Shown here: one piece after another, positions 37,675 through 46,519 of the stretch
Numbering within the stretch: position 1 is the first letter of the stretch
How the letters are laid out: every line of letters starts with the position of its first letter
From: Stichopus chloronotus
Taxonomy: Eukaryota; Echinodermata; Holothuroidea; Aspidochirotida; Stichopodidae
Assembly: GCA_021234535.1 (NCBI GenBank)
Contig: CM037832.1
Location: 10,361,575 to 10,425,574, forward strand
Length of the DNA: 64,000 nt
Reading direction: 5' to 3'
The notes under the pieces: model-generated
Told to the model about the DNA's origin: nothing
The model's database searches: none
Seen by the model: only the letters and a program-made list of their open reading frames with translations
Translations under genes and position numbers: made by a program

Positions 37675-38113
37675 TTGAAGTATTATTCCACAAATAAGAA
37701 AATGGCCGATACTTGAGGGTCACGTGCTGCGGGAATGTAATCTTACGGTGAGTGTAATTAGTTTGTGCACCATATTTTTTTTTTAGAAAAGACGACAATT
37801 TTCCCTCAGCTTTATGAAATAAGGAATAATTACAAGAGAGCACAAATGTTCTGCATTTTAGGCGCAAATCAGTGAACTGTTGCTCTTCTACAACTGATAA
37901 AATGTCAGCAGCACATGACTGTACAGTGTACGTTGTGCGATGTGTGCGAACAATTGCATGCTGTTGCGATTATTAAGCGCGAACGTATGAAATTATTACA
38001 CCTACCATACCAAGTCGTTCCCTGCGACACGTGACCCTTCATGCAGTTTGACGCCATTTTGTTCATTGGCCCGCTTCTTTCAGCTACTAGGATTCCAATT
38101 TCTATGGCCTAAG
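37675..38113. mobile_element. Foldback element family D, copy 1
   Basis: This copy aligns over its whole length with 39361-39845, and it is itself an inverted repeat. Left arm (about 37675-37765) and right arm (about 37998-38113, read on the minus strand) share AAAATGGC, GGGTCACGTG, a GC-rich segment and GGTGTAAT-like sequence. In both arms the reading inward is Kozak-like ATGGC, then GTCACGTG, then a splice-donor-like sequence: GTGAGT at 37748-37753 on +, GTAGGT at 38005-38000 on minus. The left arm's ATG (37702) hits a stop after four codons. No transposase is present. Confidence 0.7.
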
Positions 38114-38867
38114 AGAAGGCCCATTTACAACGCACGCGCGCCACTATCCACAGATAGACCTACGATTGCAACACATGTACACCCTTGTGCTTCAAAACCA
38201 AAGAAACGCATTCACTTGCAAAGTTAACATGTTGCGCTAGTGATTCAGTTCTACAGGCCCACGGTAAGACATGTTAAGATGACTTCCGTTCATGAACTTC
38301 TCAATTGCTATAGGACAGGGAGCTAGTGTGAAAAGACATCATCTCGTTTCTTTGATAGCCTCCAAAATTTAGACATCCCTCGGACAATGATTTATTAGTA
38401 GAATTGGCTGAATAGATGAATCTTTAATGAGAACATTCTTAATTAAAACAAAAGACTGTTTTACGGACATTTTTCGTTCTTCTTAAAAGGGAAAGAGAAT
38501 TATTTCGACGTCAAGTTACTGTCTGATCTTTGCATAATTTATGCATTTCTCATTCGGAAGACAAGGCAGAACTCTTTGAAAAATCGAAAGGTGGAACCCC
38601 TTCAAAATTTTCTTGGAACCCGGATTTGTTTGTTCAGCAAACCTGTTTACCTTGATACGGAGTTGGGCAAGTCCCCCATTCTTCTCAACTTTTGGGAATG
38701 TAAAATGGCGGTCTCGGGAGCAGATAGGTGTTTGCATCGGTATGCCCTGAATTCCAGAGGTGCTCACTCACGATCAAATGGTGTAGGGCCCATACTTCGT
38801 TTTGTGATTAGTAACGGCAGACGCCACTCAGCAGTTTGCGGCCCACAAAGGGCGGAAGGAACTGAAG

Positions 38868-39122
38868 CCCGGGTCACACTAGCGAGTTTCAACACGATTT
38901 GTGACTCAATTTTCAACTTAAATTGCACAACTTGAATTGGCGCTTACATTAATGAACGCAAAAATCGGAACTACGGAATCGATTTTTCTCTTTCAAGAAA
39001 TCCAGGAGTGAGAGAAATTGTGACGCTACTTTATTCTGAAAAAAACTTTCACGGTCAACTCAAGTTGCACTAATTTAGGTGAAAGTTGAATTGCGTATTG
39101 AATCGCGCTAGTGTGACCCCGG
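38868..39122. mobile_element. TIR MITE, ~255 bp, ends GGGTCACACTAGCG
   Basis: The left end CCGGGTCACACTAGCG and the right end (read on the other strand CCGGGGTCACACTAGCG) form a near-perfect terminal inverted repeat. Further inward pairing (TTCAACACG / TTCAATACG, AACTTGAATTG / AACTTGAGTTG) gives arms of about 60 bp. It lies between the two family D copies and shares no sequence with them. The C-terminal third of the plus-strand open frame 38576-38935 is inside this element, so that frame is spurious. Target duplication is not clear; CCGG or adjacent bases are ambiguous. Confidence 0.8.
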
Positions 39123-39218
39123 ACTTAATTCTAACGTATACTAAAAACCTAAAAAGTTTTTTTACGATTCTCTATTTTGTTGGCTATGAGTACATTGTGC
39201 AACAGTAGAACTTGAATG

Positions 39219-39226
39219 TGACGTCA
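39219..39226. promoter_or_regulatory. TGACGTCA palindrome (CRE-like)
   Basis: Exact octamer in the context tgTGACGTCAca, which is a 12-bp perfect palindrome (TGTGACGTCACA). It is about 100 bp right of the GGGTCACACTAGCG MITE and 140 bp left of family D copy 2. Confidence 0.35.
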
Positions 39227-39360
39227 CAGTGATGCATTAAAGCGCCCTCTCAAGGATGTGCGACTATATTTAACACGCGCACGTCTGCACATGTGCAACG
39301 TCGATGTCATTCGATCTACACGCATGTGTAGCAGTTTCCTTCGAAAGCCTATTTGTTTGT

Positions 39361-39845
39361 TGGAAGTGTTATTCAACAAGAAGAAAATGGCCGAACACTG
39401 GAGGGTCACGTGCTGCGGGAATGTAGGCCTAATCTTACTGTGGGTGTACTAAGTTTGTGCACCCTAATTTTTTACTGCCTAAACAGATGTACAAAAGATT
39501 CTAATTGTAGTCCAGCGGTATGAAATAAGACGTAATCAAATGATTAAATGAAAGCATAAATTTTCTGCATTTGAGGCCCAAATCGCTGGTCGGTTATTCT
39601 GCTACAACTGATGAAATGTCTCAGTTAGCAGCACAGTATTGTAAAGTGTACATACGTTACGCGATGTGCGCGTCGTTGTTTGGACTATTGTCGGTGTTAT
39701 TACTTAGTGCGAACGTATGAAACTATTTACACCTACCATATACAAAGTCATTCCCGCGGCACGTGACCCTCCATGCAGCGGACAGTTGGACGCCATCTTG
39801 TCCACTGACGTACTAGTTCCAGCTATTAGGATTCCGAATTTCTTC
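39361..39845. mobile_element. Foldback element family D, copy 2
   Basis: A direct-repeat partner of 37675-38113 about 1.7 kb away, with inverted-repeat arms of about 100 bp at each end. The left arm has ATG at 39387 with a 21-codon frame (MAEHWRVTCCGNV...) ending in TAA. The right arm on the minus strand has ATG at 39796 in the context caagATGGCG, then GTCACGTG-type sequence as in the other arms, then GTAGGT at 39736-39731. The left arm contains a TAGGCCTA palindrome (39424) absent from copy 1, which may be a small insertion. The arms resemble duplicated promoter-proximal first exons facing each other, but no gene follows. Confidence 0.7.
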
Positions 39846-41074
39846 GCGCAAGATTCAGATCGTCTGAAGCAGCCAAAAATTTGAAAATGGGGCCTATGAC
39901 GTAAAATTTGCACAGTGACGAGAGCGAGCAAAACCATTGCGCACCTTTACGTCATCGTTTATTTTGTAAAACGTGGAACAACTTCAATATTTTTGTGGAC
40001 CACTTGGGTATTGTTTTCACAGGAAAATGCCTCGTATGATCGTTTTTTATCATTTCTCACTTGTGGCGGGAATTTGGTGATCGTCTGGACGATTCTTTGA
40101 GGCATAGCAGTATACTTGTGAGAGAAATTTAACCCTCTTTTCTTTGCAGTCTTCCAAGTCGCCAAATGAACCATTAACATTATTTATTGATTCCTGTAGG
40201 GTCCATCATAATCCGAATCGAATGGGTATAATTAGAATAAAACAGACGGTGTGCCAACTGCAAGCTCTGTCCAGATTTGTTAAAAGGAAACATACCAAGG
40301 TTACCTAATGTAGGTCAAACACAGTCATGACCTGACGGTGTTATTCTTTCTGTTTCTTGCATTAGTAAGAATTATCTTAAAGGGTTAGAGATACTTTAAA
40401 CCATTTTACTCTACGTAGAATATCTCCCTCTATACCTTCCCTATACCTCTTACCGTATGTCTTTACTATCAGACCATCACGCAAACATATTCGTTCGTAA
40501 TCAACGTATAACAATACATTTTTATAACAAGTTGCATCGGGAGAATGTTACTACAATATTTGTTTTAGAAAAGTTAGAGAAGTATTGCCCTCAATTTATT
40601 TCCGCGCCGAACTTAATAACCCCTTGGTTGCATGAGTCATACGGACGTAAGAACATAGATTTAAGATAAGGGGGAGTTCCCGGAGACAATTTTTTTTTCA
40701 GACTTTCTTTTTGTCCCATTCGGCGTTTGATGACAAGTTTTTCTACTTTTCTTGTTTTAATATGATGAATCTTACATTTCCTGAATAGTGCTTATAGTGT
40801 GCTTAGTTGGATTGTCCCTTCGAGCAGCCAGGCTGACTGGTAAACTGGGGAAAAAACTTGGAAGAGTTCAGGGACTGGTTTTACAGGAATAAAGAGTTAA
40901 CATAGCTTTATTGTTCAAAGAAAGTTTTTTTCTGAGCTTCTAGAAAGGTCAGACCATGAAGCACTGTGTAATAGTTCCTTTGTCAGACACGTGGCTCTTT
41001 CGAACAATTTAAGTAGAAAGTGATAGTTAACACAAACTGGAATTTCAGCCAAAAGCATCTTTTGTCGATATAGA

Positions 41075-41153
41075 CACAGTTAAATTTTAATTTTAATTTT
41101 CCTCAAGAGTGAGGCACATACTTCAGGAAATTTTCAATTTAAACTGTGTTAAT
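41075..41153. repeat. Imperfect AT-rich inverted repeat
   Basis: ACACAGTTAAATTTT on the left pairs with AAATTTAAACTGTGT-like sequence on the right, with CCTCAAG/CTTCAGG nearer the loop. The arms are about 35 bp with gaps. It may be a small MITE remnant. Confidence 0.45.
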
Positions 41154-41232
41154 TCTCAGTCAAAAGAAAAACATTTGGCAAATTTTCTTACATAAAGTTT
41201 CTTCTGTAGTAATATTTGCGTAATGGCTATTA

Positions 41233-41260
41233 CTGTTGTTGTTGTTGTTTTTTTTTTGAT
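41233..41260. repeat. (GTT)n then T tract
   Basis: Five GTT units followed by about 10 T. Confidence 0.85.
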
Positions 41261-41913
41261 GAATTATTATTGCTGTTTTAAGGAAGACTAAATTCTTACA
41301 CGTTTTTACACGTGAATTCGAAGGAGGTATGATACCTAGGTTTTCCACCTGGTCGGCTATGCGTATAGTCACAGTGTATGAACCGGATAATTCCTCTTGG
41401 GATGAAATTGTGCAATGTTGGATGCGGTCGTGGCGGATCAGTGGTGGGACGCGAACCTGCTTGTGCATTAAAATGAGTGAGCACCTCTAGTGATAAGATA
41501 GGTCTCAATAAAACAAGAAAGCAATGTGTGATGTAAAGTTTAATGCTTTAGTCAATCTTAGGGGAAAGTAGTTGTGAGAAAGAGATTTTTCTTCGTAGCC
41601 CCTCCCCACCCCCCCCCCCAAATAAATATATACATAAATATGCAAATAATGAGTATCAACTGAATGCAAGCTATATCGTGTCGATCATGAACATACCCTG
41701 CAGTCACATTACCCCCTGTGCAAAATTGGTCGAGTCTATACAGAAATATACAGATAACATTTTAAACTTCTGGGTACGACTCTTGGGAAAATTCAAATGT
41801 GACCTGCGCTGCTCGTTGATTGAGGTATTTTCACTCCCCCAGCTATCCCTGCCGGATGTATCATGATCGCTCATTCGGAGTAAGAGTGAGAACACTTTGT
41901 TCAATCTAAAGAG

Positions 41914-42157
41914 GAAAGAGTGAAAAACACTGCAAAAAGAGCTGTGCTGAAGTCCCACTAGATGGTAATAAGGGTAAATTTCACCCGGATTAGAATAAAA
42001 AGGTACTCCAAAAAGAGCGATATTTTATTCCATGCGCATGAAATATTAGGCGCTCCATTTGGAGTCAATTGTCACTTTATTCCTGGTAAAATACACTCTT
42101 ACTTACTACTTATGAGTGGCGCACCGCACACTCTTTTGGAGTGATTTCCACTCTTTC
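41914..42157. mobile_element. TIR MITE, ~244 bp, ends GAAAGAGTG (family G, copy 1)
   Basis: The left end GAAAGAGTGAAAAACACT and the right end on the other strand GAAAGAGTGGAAATCACT match at 16 of 18 positions. Pairing continues inward through GCAAAAAGAG / CCAAAAGAG and GTGC. The motifs ACTCY and GGAGTGA recur inside. The copy at 45.97-46.16 kb shares the CACTCTTT and TTTGGAGTGA modules. It has no coding capacity. Confidence 0.65.
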
Positions 42158-42566
42158 GTATTAGGAAAGCTGACAGTTTCTAACAGCTAAAACTACCGAA
42201 AGTCATTCCAAGATATTTCCGGGAATGAAAGGTACTTCTTGATAATAGCGTCCTAGTCTTGAAGAGGTTGCATACAAAGTTGAAATAAAATTATGGTTAT
42301 GTTTTGCATGGGAAACTTTCTAGTTCTTTCAGATCAGAGGTAAACATCATGCATGGGTCATTTACATTTCAAGGGTATGACACGGGGAAGAAATAATTCT
42401 ATTGACTAAGTTGGGATAATTTAAATGATGTGTAACCTACCTAAGTGCTAGCGTTTTCAAAAAAGAAAAGAAAAATAAATCAGTTCCTTTAGAACCGGAC
42501 ATTAATCCCAATGAAAGCGAAACTAAAACATAGATAGGGGAAAACAACCTCGTTTTCCATGGATAG

Positions 42567-42665
42567 GTAATCGATATTTTAAACAGCAGGGTTGCTATTC
42601 ATATAATCGGCAATCGATATGTTAGACAGCAGGGATACTCACAGATCGATAATCGATGATTTGCT
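42567..42665. repeat. Tandem duplication, ~44-bp unit
   Basis: AATCGATATTTTAAACAGCAGGG and AATCGATATGTTAGACAGCAGGG head two consecutive units of about 44 bp. A third partial copy (taatcgatgattt) follows. TATCGATA-like palindromes recur here and at 42741-42750. Confidence 0.6.
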
Positions 42666-43445
42666 GGACTCTCTAAAAGATTTGGGATCAGGGACCAGTC
42701 CAAATTTCGATTGAAACAATCGAATTGAATAAGATTTATTATCGATATATGAGACTGTATGTTTCAATCCTGACGAAATATTCGAATCGTAGTCATGATC
42801 TCAGTCTCTGCTCTTAAAGAGAGGAGCAGTATCATATAGATATATGATCGGTAATTTAGTGAAACATGATTTTGGTATTACCAAGGGTCTACTGCAATGC
42901 TTGATGTCAAGTGCATTATCAGTCCGATACGTGACTATATATGAAACCTCAACCTTTATAATGACACTGTATTTGATTTTTTTTTTTCTGTTTGGTTGTT
43001 TCAAGTCGACACTGAGGATTATCCATCTCCAACCAAAGAACTTATTTACACTCTTTTTTCCTTTTTATTTCCTTTTCTATAGTTGGTACTGTTATTACGT
43101 AAAACAAAAGCTAAATGAATTCCAAGCGAATGACCTTGAATAATGACTGTAGTATGATGAACAGTGGAGATATGTGCACGATAGTCTCACTGTGATCATG
43201 GAGGACCCTTAAAGACCATCGACGTTTGGCTATAATTTTATAGCAAATGTGCTAAACTTCGTTGAAGGTTTTCAGGAAAGACAAACTATTACATACGTGG
43301 ATTTTAACACGCCAATTGGTTCCCACGATGCTTGACGTGGACCAAATGAATGCTGCATGGGTTGAGAGGCAACTTTGTTTTAATTTGTAACCATGTCAAC
43401 GGTATTTGAAAAAGTGAACGTATCTACGTCAGCGTCAACGTATAG

Positions 43446-43453
43446 TGACGTCA
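43446..43453. promoter_or_regulatory. TGACGTCA palindrome (CRE-like)
   Basis: Exact octamer in the context tagTGACGTCAcatgtg, with an adjacent CACATGTG palindrome. It is in a patch with several ACGT or CACGT-like words (acgtatctacgtcagcgtcaacg). Confidence 0.35.
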
Positions 43454-44393
43454 CATGTGTCTCTCTGTGAAATCATTGGACGGCAAAGGTAGCCTCCTTT
43501 TGTACACTGATGTTTTTCATTGGCTCGTTTTGCTCTCCAGTTTTCACTTGTGTTACCTAATCAGACTGCTGCTTTTATCATTTATTGATTAAAGTTTAAT
43601 ATAAAAAAATAAAGGTGATCACTAACAATCTTTACAAATATATTTACCAGTTCGACGGAAATCCCGTTCTGCGAAAATTGAGTCATATCGTTGCGTTGTT
43701 ATTATCAGTTTAAACGTTTTTTTTTTCCTTTTTTTTTTGGGGGGGGGAGGAGTAGCAAAATTCATTTCGTGGCACATCAAACGTCTTGTGCTTGGCCTCT
43801 GTAACGGTCAACCCTTTTATTATTGACATTAGAATATAAACGTAACCAACCTGGGTAAAAATTTAACCAACCATTTTTAGAGTGTACAAGAAAGTATAAC
43901 TATTATGGTCAAGCAGATTAAAAGTCTCTTTCTGATATTCCATATATTCAGTAGTTTTTTAATACAATTTCATGTCATTCAGGATATAGTAGTCTGTAAA
44001 ATTCCTGTCAACTTTCGCCTTAACTTGACATTGTTGTGTTTCCGTCTTTTTATTTTTTTTTTTTCTTGAAAATCTGATCCTAAGCGAACTCCCCATTTTG
44101 AATCTGCGTATTTCCGGTCCTCTGCCAACTTCAACCATAGTTAGGCTTACCCATAAAAAAAAAAAAAAAAAATCTATGAGCTAGGTCCTGTCTGGACCTT
44201 GCGGTTTTGGAAAGTAGAAAATATAGATTGGCCCGTAAAGAGTTTACCACTTGCGGCATATGCATGCCAAATAATAGAAAACATGTACATATCAGATAAT
44301 ACGATTGTACATGTAGTAGTAGCAAGGGCAGAGATTTTGTTCCCTTTATCTCTCTCTATTTTCTATTTTGTTTTCTCCCATTTATATTACAGG

Positions 44394-44600
44394 ATGTTTG
44401 GCTCCGAGGCAAGCACAACGTTTTATTCCGTCCTCTCACGGGTGGTTGGCTGAGAAGAGAGCGCGATTTTACGGTTGGTTTAAGACTCCGCCTTTCATTT
44501 CTCTGCAAGCCCACCGGGGAAAGCCGGCAGTCGCAATAAGGGCTTTCCAAAGCGCGCTATTCATCTGGCCAAATCGAGCGTGCGAAAACCGTATAGAATT
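44394..44600 (+). other. CpG-dense islet after a strong splice-acceptor-like sequence
   Basis: A long pyrimidine-rich run (from about 44345) ends in ttatattacag at about 44393. The next 200 bp are GC-richer than the surroundings, with roughly 17 CpG by eye, far above the local level. One frame stays open through the islet to 44650 (starting CLAPRQAQRF in the downstream frame). I recognise no domain. It may be a genuine exon or promoter-associated first-exon region, a recent insertion, or chance. On the minus strand, CCAAC and GC-rich words would also fit a promoter. Confidence 0.2.
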
Positions 44601-45640
44601 TTTCTTTTTCCTTTCAAACAGCGTTCTGTCTCGCAATAGGTACTCCTGTTAAATTAGGAGTCCTTAATTTCTACCCCTTGTATGCATATAATGGCCAATT
44701 GTTGTGTGTATTGTGGTAAAAAAAAAATCGTCGAGATTCAATTAAGTCAGACTTTTTCCTTTGGTCTTGGCGGAGTATTGACTGATTGTAAACTGCAGCG
44801 GATGTTGTGCATAGGGTTGTTGTAACCCCATTAATGAGGAACAAGAAAAAACATGTAAACAGCGAACCGCGCACTAACAAAGACTTAAAGAGAAAAGAAT
44901 AGAAAAGTTCAAATCCTTACAGTTGTAGGTAGGATGGCAGTACAGAATCTTTGTTTTTTCACCTCTTTGAAAACAAAACAAATTCCTTTGTATGGTGGAG
45001 ATTAACATGCATCAAATTTTCGGATGAGCACAGTCTGAGCCTGGTCTCAGAAGGGGGCAGAAATATCAAAACGGTTAATTAAACTAAATAGATACGATGA
45101 TTATGTGAAATCGTATAAACTTTGACGCCTGCCTGGGTGTGACGTCGAGACCAATTATTGGGGATTTGAAGTAGTTTATTGTAATCTAAGATGACATATG
45201 AATGGTCACATATAAGAAAAGGGCCTTTTCCTCAGATGTATGGAGAAATCTAAATTATGCATTGTACTATATGTTGACAAGGTGGGTATTTCACTCTCAA
45301 AACTCAACAACAAGGGACGAAAACATGTTTGTGATTTGCATGAGGGAGCCTAAACCAGGGCCTAAACAAATTACGCAAAATCCACGATATTTTCACAATT
45401 TGGCACTGTATTTGTTAGGTGATGTCAATTAAATTATTTGAGAGAATTTGGGTATTTTATCAAGCTCGGAAAGTTCGGAGACCGGAATGCGATTCTGGCC
45501 TTGGTTCAACATTTTAGGGGGTAAACTTGACCATGATATGATAGTGTGTGTGTGTAAAGGCATCAATTTAAATATCAATCTTTTTTCTACGTTGGGATAG
45601 CCCATAGGTTAAATTTAAGAAGACTCACAGTCATTGTTAT

Positions 45641-45838
45641 ATGTACATGTTTCATCATTATGGCTATGTTCCATTACGACCATGTGCTATTATAGCCATG
45701 TTCCGTTATGGCTATGTTTCGTTGTGACTATCCATTATGGTTATATTACATTATGTCTATTTTTCATCGTGGCTATGTTCCATTATGGCTATGGTTCATT
45801 ATGGCTACCGATACGTTTCATCATGACTATCGGGTCCA
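45641..45838. repeat. Minisatellite, ~16-bp unit, about 11-12 copies
   Basis: Diverged units of the type GTTCCATTATGGCTAT (variants attacgaccatg, attatagccatg, cgtggctat, tcatgactat) span about 200 bp. Consecutive units differ by point changes and small indels. The 78-codon plus-strand frame through it is a by-product of the repeat (its translation is a run of W, L, C and HYGY-like words). Confidence 0.85.
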
Positions 45839-45974
45839 TTAAGACTTTGCAAGAAATAAGTTTCGACTGATAGACACCGACAAATATTCATCCAGCTAAA
45901 CTTGTTTTATTCGGACCGTAATCTACATAACTATAACAAATACCGCGGTGAGGGGTCTAATCAAACTCTCTAAA

Positions 45975-46160
45975 ACCGAAAGAATGAAAAATCACTCTTT
46001 CTCCTTAATAGTGCAATTAAGGATCAATTTAACTTTGGAGTGAGAATCATGTTTTTAATCGAAAAAGAGTCATTTTTACTATTTTAGAGTAAATCCTCAG
46101 TCTTAATTTTGGAGCCATCCTTAATTTCACTCTTTAAAAGTTGGAGTGAACAAACACTGA
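45975..46160. mobile_element. GAGTGA-type inverted-repeat element (family G, copy 2)
   Basis: Left segment (about 45991-46030: TCACTCTTT, then AGTGCAATTAAGGAT) and right segment (about 46106-46150, read on the other strand: TTCACTCCAA, then AGTGAAATTAAGGAT) are inverted repeats. Internal words TTTGGAGTGA and AAAGAGTCA match those in the element at 41914-42157. Boundaries are approximate. Confidence 0.5.
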
Positions 46161-46219
46161 AACATAACGTGGTGTAAAGCAAAAAAATGATTTCTTGCAC
46201 CTTCAAGATTGCACCTTCT

Positions 46220-46514
46220 TGACGTCATTTCATGCTTTTTCCCAGCTAGCTGGAATTTTTAAAGTTAAGTCCAAGGAGCATCTCTTCTGTACTATACATG
46301 TCTACCCGGCTCACCATTCATCTATCGGTGTGTGTGCGTTTGTTCTTTTGTCTCTTCGTCTGTCTGTCTCTCTAGTGAACTGACTAAGAAAAGTGTAGCA
46401 TTAGTCATCCAAAAAACTAGGTCAAAAGTGATTTAGTGTTAAGTGTTGTTATCATTGAAAAAAAACTATGACATTTTAAATGATCACGTGGTCTGACCAC
46501 CTAACGTGACGTCA
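46220..46514. promoter_or_regulatory. Two TGACGTCA palindromes 287 bp apart
   Basis: Exact octamers at 46220-46227 (ctTGACGTCAttt) and 46507-46514 (acgTGACGTCActt). The second lies beside ATCACGTGG, an E-box at about 46482-46490. No coding exon is nearby. Confidence 0.35.
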
Positions 46515-46519
46515 CTTAA

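Larger units (their letters stand above)
40100..41900. other. Non-coding stretch, no gene recognised
   Basis: Chance-length open frames only. Two small structures are noted separately: an imperfect AT-rich hairpin at 41.08-41.15 kb and a GTT repeat at 41.23 kb. A C11 tract lies at 41609-41619. Confidence 0.6.

Noticed and set aside
38576..38935. 119-codon plus-strand open frame
   Set aside because: Its last third lies inside the GGGTCACACTAGCG MITE and the rest shows no domain or splice context.
45634..45870. 78-codon frame with repetitive WLC/HYGY residues
   Set aside because: It is the translation of the 16-bp minisatellite.
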